Source: Bacillota bacterium (GTDB lineage: Bacteria; Bacillota; UBA4882; UBA8346). From it: a stretch of 64,000 bases of DNA. The position numbers and the translations under genes are program-made. This document shows, piece by piece, positions 12,131 through 20,083 of this stretch. The DNA lies in contig JARKQY010000007.1 in assembly GCA_029974635.1 (NCBI GenBank), positions 242,425 through 306,424 of the forward strand, given 5' to 3'. How positions within the stretch are numbered: the first letter of the stretch is position 1; each line of letters opens with the position of its first letter. The notes under the pieces are model-generated. The model did not search any database. It worked only from the letters and a program-made list of their open reading frames with translations, and was not told the DNA's origin.

Positions 12131-13156
12131 CTATACTGCATTATTGTAATTGGATAAGATTTTCGAAAGAAATGGTGTTGTCTCTGGTCGAAAAGGGACA
12201 TTTACATACATTTGTCCGTTTTCAGTAGTAGAAAGTATTAATCCCATTTCCGCATAGTAATTCTCTAGTACAATCGCTAAATTGTTAAAGATACTAAGGT
12301 CTTTCCAGTCTTCAGGATAACTTTGAAACATAAGTCTGAGAGATTCCTGCATCGTTTTCCATATTGGTTCAAAATAAGAACCTGAAAGCTTTTCAGCAGC
12401 CTCAACTGAAATCTCAAATAATGATTTTCCTAATCCATCAAGATAACCAAGAATATATGCCGCTGACTTTATAAGGTACTCTCCATGCCGTTTAAATATA
12501 TTTATAAGTCGCTCAAGATCATGGTGATAACGATAGGATAGAATCTCTTTATCGATATCCTGTTTTGTTCGTCCAATGGCATCTATAAAACTTTGAGTCA
12601 TTGCTGCTAAAAAATCTTTTCCGACAGTAGAGGACGATAGTAAATTTGCCATGTATTCAGACCAACAAGCTTCTGCTAAAGGACCAATAAGTATATCTTT
12701 ACCAGAATAACAATGACGAAGCATGAATGGATGTAATGCATCAAGCTTTTTATTGTCATCATGAACATGGCAAAACTCATGATGTAATAAATGAATGTTT
12801 GTTAAAAGGCTTTCATCATCCAAATTCTCTTCCGAACTCTCTTGTACAAGTTGAGCCACAATATTTGCATTAATAACAGGTAAAATCTCGATTTCCTCCC
12901 CGCGAGGAAGAAGAACTACCTTTGCAACTGCTATTGCATATTTTTCATTTGTGAATGTAATTGGTTTCCCAGATAACGTTTTAGAAGATAACTCTTTAAG
13001 TTCTCCAGCAAAATCCGCTGTTATAATAATACAGTGCATTCGTCGAAAGTCAAGCTCTTCATCGAACTTTTTGATTATATAGGCAACTGCATTTCCGATT
13101 TTAGTGGCTAATTCCTCATACACGCCTTTCACAATTATCTGGAGATCAGATTCCAT
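12131..13156 (-). CDS. HEXXH-motif protein, putative zinc metallopeptidase, third gene of the CBASS-like set
   Basis: The 341-residue protein has no family I can name. It contains the HEXXH zinc-peptidase signature (H126-E-F-C-H130, inside LLHHEFCHVHDD), followed 30-40 residues later by acidic candidates for a third ligand (E162, E167 in LAEACWSEY). The rest is predicted to be mostly helical, with no signal peptide or membrane segment. It is the last gene before the transposon left end. It starts 36 nt after the SLATT gene on the same strand, so co-transcription with the CD-NTase and SLATT genes is likely. It could be a second effector, a regulator that cleaves one of its partners, or an independent gene. 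The peptidase call rests on the motif and its helical context only. Confidence 0.6.
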   Translation of the reverse strand: MESDLQIIVKGVYEELATKIGNAVAYIIKKFDEELDFRRMHCIIITADFAGELKELSSKTLSGKPITFTNEKYAIAVAKVVLLPRGEEIEILPVINANIVAQLVQESSEENLDDESLLTNIHLLHHEFCHVHDDNKKLDALHPFMLRHCYSGKDILIGPLAEACWSEYMANLLSSSTVGKDFLAAMTQSFIDAIGRTKQDIDKEILSYRYHHDLERLINIFKRHGEYLIKSAAYILGYLDGLGKSLFEISVEAAEKLSGSYFEPIWKTMQESLRLMFQSYPEDWKDLSIFNNLAIVLENYYAEMGLILSTTENGQMYVNVPFRPETTPFLSKILSNYNNAV

Positions 13157-13192
13157 AATAATTCACTGCTTTCTAATATTTATTAAAAATGA

Positions 13193-13774
13193 TTAACCTC
13201 TCTTTAATTCTTTTGGTAAAAAGGCATCTATCTCTGCATCTGAAAATGTCATATCCTCGTAATTTTTAAGAGCCTTTTGAGCTTTTCGGTATGCTCTAAT
13301 AGTGGTACTAGGTGCTCCATTGTATACAGAATGAAGGTTGACAAGTATTTCATCTCTTTCACTTTGTAAGGATTCAAGCGGTTTCTCGCCCATTACCAAA
13401 TCAGTAATCAAAGAGAGGTATTTTTCACGGACCAACCAGAGATTATTAGCAGCTTGCTTATGTTTCTGAGCTAACTCCCCAAGATCATAGTTCTTGGTAT
13501 ATGTATTTAGTGCAAGGAGGCTTGTAGAGACCACTAATCCTATCATTGTCCCGATCTTACCTGCACCAAATACACCCGCCAGGAATCCACCGGTCGTAAT
13601 TACTGAAAGAATAATCTGCCATAGCTTGATAGCCGATAATCGGGAAAGTAAAATATCGGCACATTTTTCATGCGTTTTATGCGAGTAGACAACACGACCG
13701 AAGCATTCACGAAGTTGGCCTTCAAGAACACGTCTGGTTTCCGGTGAATCACTAGTTTGGGAATTTTGTTCCAA
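13193..13774 (-). CDS. SLATT-domain two-helix membrane protein (putative CBASS effector)
   Basis: The 193-residue protein has an N-terminal amphipathic helix, two adjacent membrane segments (about 52-70 and 74-91) and a long cytoplasmic helical tail. The layout, with LWQIILSVITTGG and LALNTYTKNYDLG, is that of the SLATT family. SLATT proteins are predicted pore-forming effectors that respond to nucleotide signals made by SMODS nucleotidyltransferases. The start lies 23 nt inside the end of the CD-NTase gene, which is strong evidence for coupled expression. It probably permeabilises the inner membrane when the second messenger appears. Confidence 0.82.
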   Translation of the reverse strand: MEQNSQTSDSPETRRVLEGQLRECFGRVVYSHKTHEKCADILLSRLSAIKLWQIILSVITTGGFLAGVFGAGKIGTMIGLVVSTSLLALNTYTKNYDLGELAQKHKQAANNLWLVREKYLSLITDLVMGEKPLESLQSERDEILVNLHSVYNGAPSTTIRAYRKAQKALKNYEDMTFSDAEIDAFLPKELKRG

Positions 13775-14642
13775 AGATTTCCCTCCATTTCTGTTTAGCC
13801 GCCCCTTCTTCCTTTGGTGTAGCTATTTCATGTTTAATTGCTTCTAATGAAATATTATAACAACGTTTTGCCTTATATTGAAAAAGTCCTTTACCTTTAA
13901 CTTGCTGCCCACTTCCTGGAGCCTTCCAATACTCTTGTTCAGTATTTTGGTCAGACATCCATTTAAAGAAATCTCGGCACAAATAGTCATAATATAGAAA
14001 AGATTTATCTTTATTTTCCCAGTCGTTGATGAATTGATACGCTAAAGTGTCGATAAGTAAACCACCAATAGGTACTTCCCATTTACCTTTCCAAGCACGC
14101 ATCATACGGCAGAGTTGAACTAAATTACCATTACAGGAGGTGTTTCGTTCTCTTATTGCTTGTATTTCGGGCTTTGGGTTTGTCGTACGCCAAGTACCAC
14201 CATTATTTGAATCAGGAAATGTATAGCTTCCACCCCTGTTTTCAAAAACTGGTACTACTTCAAAAGTAATTCCATCCTGAAAGCTCACTACAACGACTTG
14301 ACCATCTGCTCCAATATTTGAAGAAGAATATGTTTTTTGCATTGAAGATTTTACCGCCTGTAAAAGGGCAGATTGACCATTACCAGAATAAGCATCATAT
14401 TGCCAATATAAATCAGAAGGTAATTCAAAAATCATATCAAGGTCACTGAATCCTTGAATAGCAGTATTTCTTCCATATGATCCGACATAGAGACTATGTG
14501 AAGTCTCAGATGTTGTATTCCAAAAATCGGTATTTAATCTTTTGGTAATATTCTTATATCGAGTTGATATTGTGCCTCCATCCTGTACTTGGATATTAGA
14601 ACAGAATGTACTAAACCAATCCGCAAGTCCTATTTTAATCAT
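13752..14642 (-). CDS. CD-NTase / SMODS nucleotidyltransferase (CBASS signal synthase)
   Basis: The 296-residue pol-beta-type nucleotidyltransferase has the helix-turn motif GSYGRNTAI (54-62), the metal-binding D67-x-D69 in GFSDLDM, and a third acidic position in FEVVP (127-131) that is Glu rather than the usual Asp. A C-terminal helical domain follows. Such enzymes make cyclic di- or trinucleotides or linear oligonucleotides upon phage infection and thereby activate the SLATT effector. It is the first gene of the three-gene set; a possible 43-residue ORF lies just upstream. The nucleotide product cannot be predicted from sequence. Archaeal-type CCA transferases and OAS share the fold, but the SLATT partner supports CBASS. 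Confidence 0.85.
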   Translation of the reverse strand: MIKIGLADWFSTFCSNIQVQDGGTISTRYKNITKRLNTDFWNTTSETSHSLYVGSYGRNTAIQGFSDLDMIFELPSDLYWQYDAYSGNGQSALLQAVKSSMQKTYSSSNIGADGQVVVVSFQDGITFEVVPVFENRGGSYTFPDSNNGGTWRTTNPKPEIQAIRERNTSCNGNLVQLCRMMRAWKGKWEVPIGGLLIDTLAYQFINDWENKDKSFLYYDYLCRDFFKWMSDQNTEQEYWKAPGSGQQVKGKGLFQYKAKRCYNISLEAIKHEIATPKEEGAAKQKWREIFGTKFPN

Positions 14643-14670
14643 CCTTTCTTTAAAAAGACATAGTTTTATT

Positions 14671-14802
14671 CTAAAAACCCATCTGTTTACTTACGGGATG
14701 TAGTAGTCCTTTTCGGCGTTCAAGGATGGTGTAACGGCTCGCAATCGCTTCACCATTCAAGATTTGACTCACGAGAAATGTCGCACCCGCAATGTGCGCC
14801 AT
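14671..14802 (-). CDS. Possible 43-residue ORF upstream of the CD-NTase
   Basis: An ATG at 14802 opens a frame of 43 codons (start MAHIAGATFLV, end HPVSKQMGF) that stops 28 bp before the CD-NTase start. It is richer in G and C than the neighbouring genes. The ribosome binding site is weak (AAAGAA), and I recognise no family. It could be a small regulator, a leader or a remnant of a longer gene. Confidence 0.3.
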   Translation of the reverse strand: MAHIAGATFLVSQILNGEAIASRYTILERRKGLLHPVSKQMGF

Positions 14803-14880
14803 TTCTTTTTATAATACCCACCGCAACACCCCTTTCATATTTAATAACTACATGTTCTATCTATAATTACTTTTTTAAGA

Positions 14881-17181
14881 TTAAGCCACTGGTATCATTA
14901 TTTCGTTAATCGCTCTAATTCTTAATGGCTCTAATGTTGAATAAATTTGAAGAATATCATCATATAAGTTACCTTTATATTTTGGGATATCAACTGTAAT
15001 AATTACAGAATAGTCAATCCTTTCTTTATTATAATCATCGTTTCTAGCCATTCCATGTAAAGATATAAACGGTTCATCGAATGTATCAAATTCAAGCCTT
15101 TTAAGTCTACGAGCTATAGTATCCCACTTCAAATCTGCGCGTAGTTTCATCTCATTATGAGCGTCTTTGGGTGGCAAGGAAGATGGATGAGTACCTTTTT
15201 TCCAACCTGTAGATAACAACTGTTGAACAAGTTCAGGTTCTTTTAATATATTAATTTTTTTAGTTTGAGTTTTTGATCCGGTTCGGAGGCTAAAATTATA
15301 TATATCTTTATGAGGATGAAATGTATCCTCGATACAGGTTATTGTATAATCTTCTGCATTAAATGGATCTACCACTGTAGATAATGCAATGGTCCAATTA
15401 ATTTTAACACGTCCGTTAATATTGTTATTTTTGATTAATGGAATAGGCAATTTCACATATCGTTTTGGATATATAAAGCTTTTATAAATAACAGTAACCG
15501 AAGTTTTTGAACAATATAAGATTTCATCGGCAGAATTTAGAATTATACCATTCCCAAATTCTTGATCACCAATTCCATTTGGATGCTCGGCTGTGTGAAT
15601 TAATAAAGCTCTAGCAACTAAAGGGTTTACTTCCTCACATCGCCCGATAAGTTCGCCTGTACGACCTGCAACGATAGGTGAAGCAAAACTCGTTCCAAAT
15701 GATAACAATTTCTCACCATTTATATCAATTAAATGAATAGGGCGTTGATCACAACCACCTGGAGCGACAATATCAGGCTTTACTTTGCAACCTTCTCGGC
15801 CTTCTCCTATACAACTATACCAAGCCCGACAAATCTTTCCTTCAGAATCATAAGTATAAGAACCAACTCCAAGAGCATTAACGGAATCAGCAGGAGCTTG
15901 TATACGATTAAATCCCGCTGGAAGATCCCCATCATTTCCTGCGGCAATTACAAATAAAACATGTTCCGAATAACTTAGTTTATCGATGACGTATGTAAAT
16001 CTACTTACTTCTTGGTCAATTATTGCTCCCGGAGGGCCAAAAGATAAATTATAGACTTTAATATCTTTTCGTTTAGGAACAATATCCTCAATTTTATCAA
16101 TAACATCATATAAGTCAGGATTTTGATTTTTTTCACCAAGAACTCTAAATACTTCTACGGAAACCGGTGGTGTTGGTAATTGATCTTGTTGATTAAAATT
16201 ATTTAAAGGTCCATATAAAACCGCTCCAGCTACTGCTGTTCCATGAGCTAAGTAGTCACTATCCTTGCTAAATGGCTCATTAATTATATCATTGTGAGCT
16301 ATACAAAAACCGTTTAGCAACGGACATTCTTCATGAGCGCCACCATCAAAAACACCCACAATAATTTTTGATTTAATATTTTTTATTGGAGGTTGAGGAC
16401 CTTTAATTCGCGGAGAAGTCCGAATAGGAGTAATCATGATATTATTCAGCGGTCTTACTACTCTTAACGGATTGAATTGTTTTAAAATATTTAAAGCTTT
16501 TACGTTTAATTCTGCACAAATAAAGGTAGGGCCATTATTGTAAGATTTAATTTTGATTTTCGAAGAAGGAATTCCCTGTTGATTTAAAAGGAACAATAGT
16601 GAATTTTTTACTTTGTCCTGATTCTGCGGGTAAGGGAAATGATGTAGGACTAATTCAACTTTTCCCTCTTCCCAATTGTCTTTAAATCCAATTAACCTTT
16701 CCGTTGATTCTTGAAGATTTAAAGCCGATAAGCGTCTAATATCTTTTATCCAATTTTCATTATTCGGAGGGTTATCCAGAAGATAATCTAATTCTGCTAA
16801 TTGATCATCATTCGTTAATGCAAAAAACAACTTACCAAATTCCCCAGATTGATCATCAGGAAACCACCGCCGAGAGCCAATATCTATCAAGGTATTTGTA
16901 TTGAAAATTTGTGTGGGATAATAAGATTTAGCAAGTGATTTTGGATGCTGACGGAGACAGACTACCATAGCTTCTTTAAGTCCATTTACTTCAGAAATTA
17001 ATGGGATTTCCTTCCGTAAAATTTTTATATCAGCTTTAAGCTTTTCTCGTGCTTCCTCATAAGTAAATGGAAATTTCCCTTCTCCGCCAGAACGGCTTTT
17101 TTGTATAGGCATTAATAAACTTTCCCCATTGCCTAAAATTGGATAACGTCTTTCTCCATCATCATTTGCCAAGATCTTCAC
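14881..17181 (-). CDS. Subtilase (S8 family serine peptidase) paired with an AAA ATPase
   Basis: 766 residues. An N-terminal region of about 270 residues without a recognised domain precedes an S8 catalytic domain with the triad D279 (VGVFDGG), H313 (HGTAVAGA) and S498 (GTSFASP), plus oxyanion Asn 416 (AAGND). A C-terminal domain of about 220 residues is probably beta-rich. No signal peptide is seen, so it should act inside the cell, which is unusual for subtilases. The start lies 20 nt inside the end of the AAA ATPase gene, so the two are translationally coupled. Intracellular subtilase/AAA pairs recur in bacterial genomic islands. I infer that the ATPase gates or delivers substrates to the protease, probably as a defence or toxicity module. 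Confidence 0.85.
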   Translation of the reverse strand: MKILANDDGERRYPILGNGESLLMPIQKSRSGGEGKFPFTYEEAREKLKADIKILRKEIPLISEVNGLKEAMVVCLRQHPKSLAKSYYPTQIFNTNTLIDIGSRRWFPDDQSGEFGKLFFALTNDDQLAELDYLLDNPPNNENWIKDIRRLSALNLQESTERLIGFKDNWEEGKVELVLHHFPYPQNQDKVKNSLLFLLNQQGIPSSKIKIKSYNNGPTFICAELNVKALNILKQFNPLRVVRPLNNIMITPIRTSPRIKGPQPPIKNIKSKIIVGVFDGGAHEECPLLNGFCIAHNDIINEPFSKDSDYLAHGTAVAGAVLYGPLNNFNQQDQLPTPPVSVEVFRVLGEKNQNPDLYDVIDKIEDIVPKRKDIKVYNLSFGPPGAIIDQEVSRFTYVIDKLSYSEHVLFVIAAGNDGDLPAGFNRIQAPADSVNALGVGSYTYDSEGKICRAWYSCIGEGREGCKVKPDIVAPGGCDQRPIHLIDINGEKLLSFGTSFASPIVAGRTGELIGRCEEVNPLVARALLIHTAEHPNGIGDQEFGNGIILNSADEILYCSKTSVTVIYKSFIYPKRYVKLPIPLIKNNNINGRVKINWTIALSTVVDPFNAEDYTITCIEDTFHPHKDIYNFSLRTGSKTQTKKINILKEPELVQQLLSTGWKKGTHPSSLPPKDAHNEMKLRADLKWDTIARRLKRLEFDTFDEPFISLHGMARNDDYNKERIDYSVIITVDIPKYKGNLYDDILQIYSTLEPLRIRAINEIMIPVA

Positions 17182-18286
17182 CTTCCTTTTTGCCTTTATT
17201 TAAATGATAGCTTACAGTCGAATGTTCAATTCCTAACCATTTACCTAATTCTCGAGTCGTTACTTGACGCCCTAGTACATTATAAATCGCTCTGGCAATT
17301 TCACCCCGATTTCCATTACAAACATTACAGGTTTTCAATAGTTCATCAAAACAAATATTGCTAAATTCTCCTCCATCCAATATAAAACGACGTTTAATTC
17401 GTTCAGATAACTTTGCTATATCTGATGGACTTAAGTCATTACTTAGAACACCCAAGGCATGAAATGTTTTATCTTCGATATCTATATTTTTAGTTTCTAA
17501 ATATACTCGAAATAATTCAACTCGTTCAGAGTATTGAGGAAGTTCAAAGTTAATTGCCTTATCAAATCTACGCCAAATTGCTGGGTCCAGTAAATTTGGA
17601 TGATTCGTCGCAGCTAATACGATTGATGCAGCAGGCCATGTTTCTAATTCTTTAAGTAAAACATTGACAATCCTTTTTAGCTCACCTAAGTCTGTCGGAT
17701 CATCACGCCGTTTTGCTACCGCGTCAAATTCGTCTAATAAAAGAACCGACGGAAGATTTCTCGCATAGTTAAGTACTTTGTTCAAATTTTGTCCTGTTTT
17801 CCCAAGAAAACTGGAAATAGCAGATGCTAAATTAAGAGTAATTAATGGTAATCCAAGGTCTTTAGCAATCACAGATGCTAACAATGTTTTTCCTACTCCA
17901 GGAGGGCCTATCAACAATAAACTTTTAGGTGGATTTAATCCTTCACTTAATAGTTGTTCCGCAGCTAGACGTTCACGTAAAAACTGATTAATTTGTACTT
18001 TTAAAGTATTTGAAAAAACTGGTTCTACGGGTAGTATTGGTTCTAAATCTATCATAGCTAAATCCAAATTGGTATCTCTATCTTTTGGGGGTTCCTGAAA
18101 ACCTATAGCGCGTATAGTTGATGCTCCAATATCATTATGAGCTAAAATATTCGCTATTTGGTCAGCTATTGTAGGTTCATTTCGACGTAATTTTTTTATG
18201 GCCATGAGACCTATTGCCTCAATTGTTCTTTTATCTCCATCTAATCCTGCTCGAATTAACTGGGGGAGAATTTCAGAATATTCCAT
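17162..18286 (-). CDS. AAA ATPase with C-terminal helix-turn-helix, partner of the subtilase
   Basis: 374 residues. The single AAA+ module has Walker A GPPGVGKT (127-134), Walker B LLLDEFD (182-188), sensor 1 AATNHP (225-230) and an arginine finger region (WRRFD). The N-terminal 90 residues are helical. The C-terminus (342-364: TTRELGKWLGIEHSTVSYHL) reads as an HTH, so it may bind DNA or control its own promoter. It resembles the FtsH/Vps4-like ATPases that accompany subtilases. It is the first gene of the two-gene operon and begins 219 bp after the tnsE stop. Confidence 0.85.
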   Translation of the reverse strand: MEYSEILPQLIRAGLDGDKRTIEAIGLMAIKKLRRNEPTIADQIANILAHNDIGASTIRAIGFQEPPKDRDTNLDLAMIDLEPILPVEPVFSNTLKVQINQFLRERLAAEQLLSEGLNPPKSLLLIGPPGVGKTLLASVIAKDLGLPLITLNLASAISSFLGKTGQNLNKVLNYARNLPSVLLLDEFDAVAKRRDDPTDLGELKRIVNVLLKELETWPAASIVLAATNHPNLLDPAIWRRFDKAINFELPQYSERVELFRVYLETKNIDIEDKTFHALGVLSNDLSPSDIAKLSERIKRRFILDGGEFSNICFDELLKTCNVCNGNRGEIARAIYNVLGRQVTTRELGKWLGIEHSTVSYHLNKGKKEGEDLGK

Positions 18287-18505
18287 GTTGGTCGATTCCT
18301 CCAGGATTTAATATTTTATCGAACAAAATTAGTATAGCATTAATAAATTTAAATAGCAATGTTGGTTTAATATTTTTGGTTAATTTTTTTTTAGACCAAA
18401 AGGGCATGCTATGTGTTGGGATCATTAGTAATTAAAACTGTACTTTGGAAATGCTGAAGTATGAATACTAAAATTAAAAATTCTATTTACTTTTTTAGAC
18501 TACAA
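18287..18505. other. Intergenic region between tnsE and the AAA/subtilase operon
   Basis: AT-rich 219 bp that should contain the promoter of the AAA gene and the end of the tns transcript. A TTGGTTTAAT / TTGGTTAATT direct repeat around 18361-18388 could be an operator. A TGTACTTTGG match to a left-end TnsB site is noted at 18440-18449. No convincing terminator is seen, so tns transcripts may read into the cargo. Confidence 0.4.
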
Positions 18506-20083
18506 TTATGCAGAAACTTTTATTTTCCTCAAAAACTTTTCAGCCCAATGGACTAAATCAATAGAAGTATGTTTTGCCCAAATCAACTTCAACTCTTTAT
18601 TTCTTTTAAACTTTTGTTTATCCCAGTTTCCCGGTCTTACAATATAATAGACAAGTAATTTATAGATTAATCGTTGATCCACTGGTGAAAAAATAATCGG
18701 AGTCGATATTCCATGACCGTCTGATAGGTCAAATTCAATAATTGAAATCTCTTGGTTATTGAGGTTTTTAATTTTAGCCCAAACATAATCTCTTCTCATA
18801 GAGCCACAAAATGCTAAAGGTGATTGTATCGGAACTTTATTGAAAAAAACTGATATCGCAAGTTCCGGAGCCAACTTTTTTAAGAGTCTTATTGTGAGTA
18901 AAAAGTCTTTTAACCCATTTGGCCCTTCCAAATCTTCATCAAAGGGAACAAATTCAGCCGCTTGTATTTCACCTTTTCCCCCTTCATCATTAAGACTAAC
19001 TAAAGTTGAACCAGTATTTGTTGGATTTATCGGACCCTCTATGGGTTTACCTCTACCTGCTGTTATATATCTAACTCCTCTTGTAACATCTTCAATTATA
19101 AGAACATTTGAGTGACTATGAATAGGCATATCGATTTTTAGCAATACTGGTTTGTAGGGTTTTTTGTGGGTAACAGGAGTCCGGTTAATTTTCCCTTCAA
19201 TACCTCCTCCAGTTTTAATTTTTTTGCCTTTCCATTTTCGAACTATACGGCGTATAGGTTTTGGCCGAGTATATTCAATCTTTTTAAAAGGGGCCGGATT
19301 ATCATTTCTATAACCCATGATTTCCAATACCAAAATTCTTTTCCCATCTTGTATTCCTCTTACATCCCAAGAACAATTCTTAAAAACTGGTGGAAGAAAT
19401 TCTAACGGTATAACACCTTCAAAATTTTTATAAGTACTTTCTAGTTTATTTTCTCTGGCACAATAAACATGATTCCATGATTCAGTCCACGATTGATCAA
19501 ATAAAATACGGGCAATTATCTCAACTAACATCGGATTTATGATAGAGGAAGGAACGGGTTGTTGAAAATTTAATAAAACCTTATCTTTATCTTGTTCCGC
19601 TAATACAATATCAGGCATATCAAATGGTTGTAATATTTGATGACATAACATCTTATTAAAACCAAAAAAGAAGCGTAATAATTCCAAACAAGGAACGACA
19701 ACTGTTATTTTATTGGTATTGTCAAAAAACACTACACATAATTCCTGCAAATTATCACGATTTTTTAAAGGATAAGCTTTTGGACTTATTGATCGAGCTG
19801 CTTCTTCGACATTAAAAGAAACATTTTCTGAAAATCGAATTTTAAAATGTTTTCCTACGTTATTAATACGAACCGGCCGTTTATTTTTAAATTCCATTCC
19901 GAGTCTTAAAGCCGGTAATGCACCCCAAGGCATAGTAACCGGCTTCAAAATGCCCTCATTTGTTTTGAATACCGCTTCCATCATCCATTGTTTATGATTT
20001 CCTTTCATTCTGGGTGAACGTAGCCAATATAAGATTGCGGATTCATCTTTTTTAAAAGGCCATTTATCAAATGAATAATTCAT
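18506..20083 (-). CDS. tnsE: Tn7-like transposition protein TnsE
   Basis: 525 residues, close to Tn7 TnsE (538). Identification rests on position (fifth gene after tnsA-D), length and TnsE-like character: an N-terminal basic half, and a C-terminal half with GRGKPIEGPIN and LVYYIVRPGNWDKQK. TnsE directs insertion into lagging-strand DNA, typically on conjugating plasmids or during phage replication. The ATG at 20083 was chosen (GAGGAAGG 8 nt upstream) over a GTG three codons earlier; it overlaps the end of tnsD by 17 nt. Its presence gives the element a second, mobile-DNA-directed target pathway. Confidence 0.8.
   Translation of the reverse strand: MNYSFDKWPFKKDESAILYWLRSPRMKGNHKQWMMEAVFKTNEGILKPVTMPWGALPALRLGMEFKNKRPVRINNVGKHFKIRFSENVSFNVEEAARSISPKAYPLKNRDNLQELCVVFFDNTNKITVVVPCLELLRFFFGFNKMLCHQILQPFDMPDIVLAEQDKDKVLLNFQQPVPSSIINPMLVEIIARILFDQSWTESWNHVYCARENKLESTYKNFEGVIPLEFLPPVFKNCSWDVRGIQDGKRILVLEIMGYRNDNPAPFKKIEYTRPKPIRRIVRKWKGKKIKTGGGIEGKINRTPVTHKKPYKPVLLKIDMPIHSHSNVLIIEDVTRGVRYITAGRGKPIEGPINPTNTGSTLVSLNDEGGKGEIQAAEFVPFDEDLEGPNGLKDFLLTIRLLKKLAPELAISVFFNKVPIQSPLAFCGSMRRDYVWAKIKNLNNQEISIIEFDLSDGHGISTPIIFSPVDQRLIYKLLVYYIVRPGNWDKQKFKRNKELKLIWAKHTSIDLVHWAEKFLRKIKVSA

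Noticed and set aside
18432..18451. TGTACTTTGG match to a left-end TnsB site behind tnsE
   Set aside because: Only ten exact bases in AT-rich DNA and no second site nearby; could be chance, though it might mark an ancestral end.
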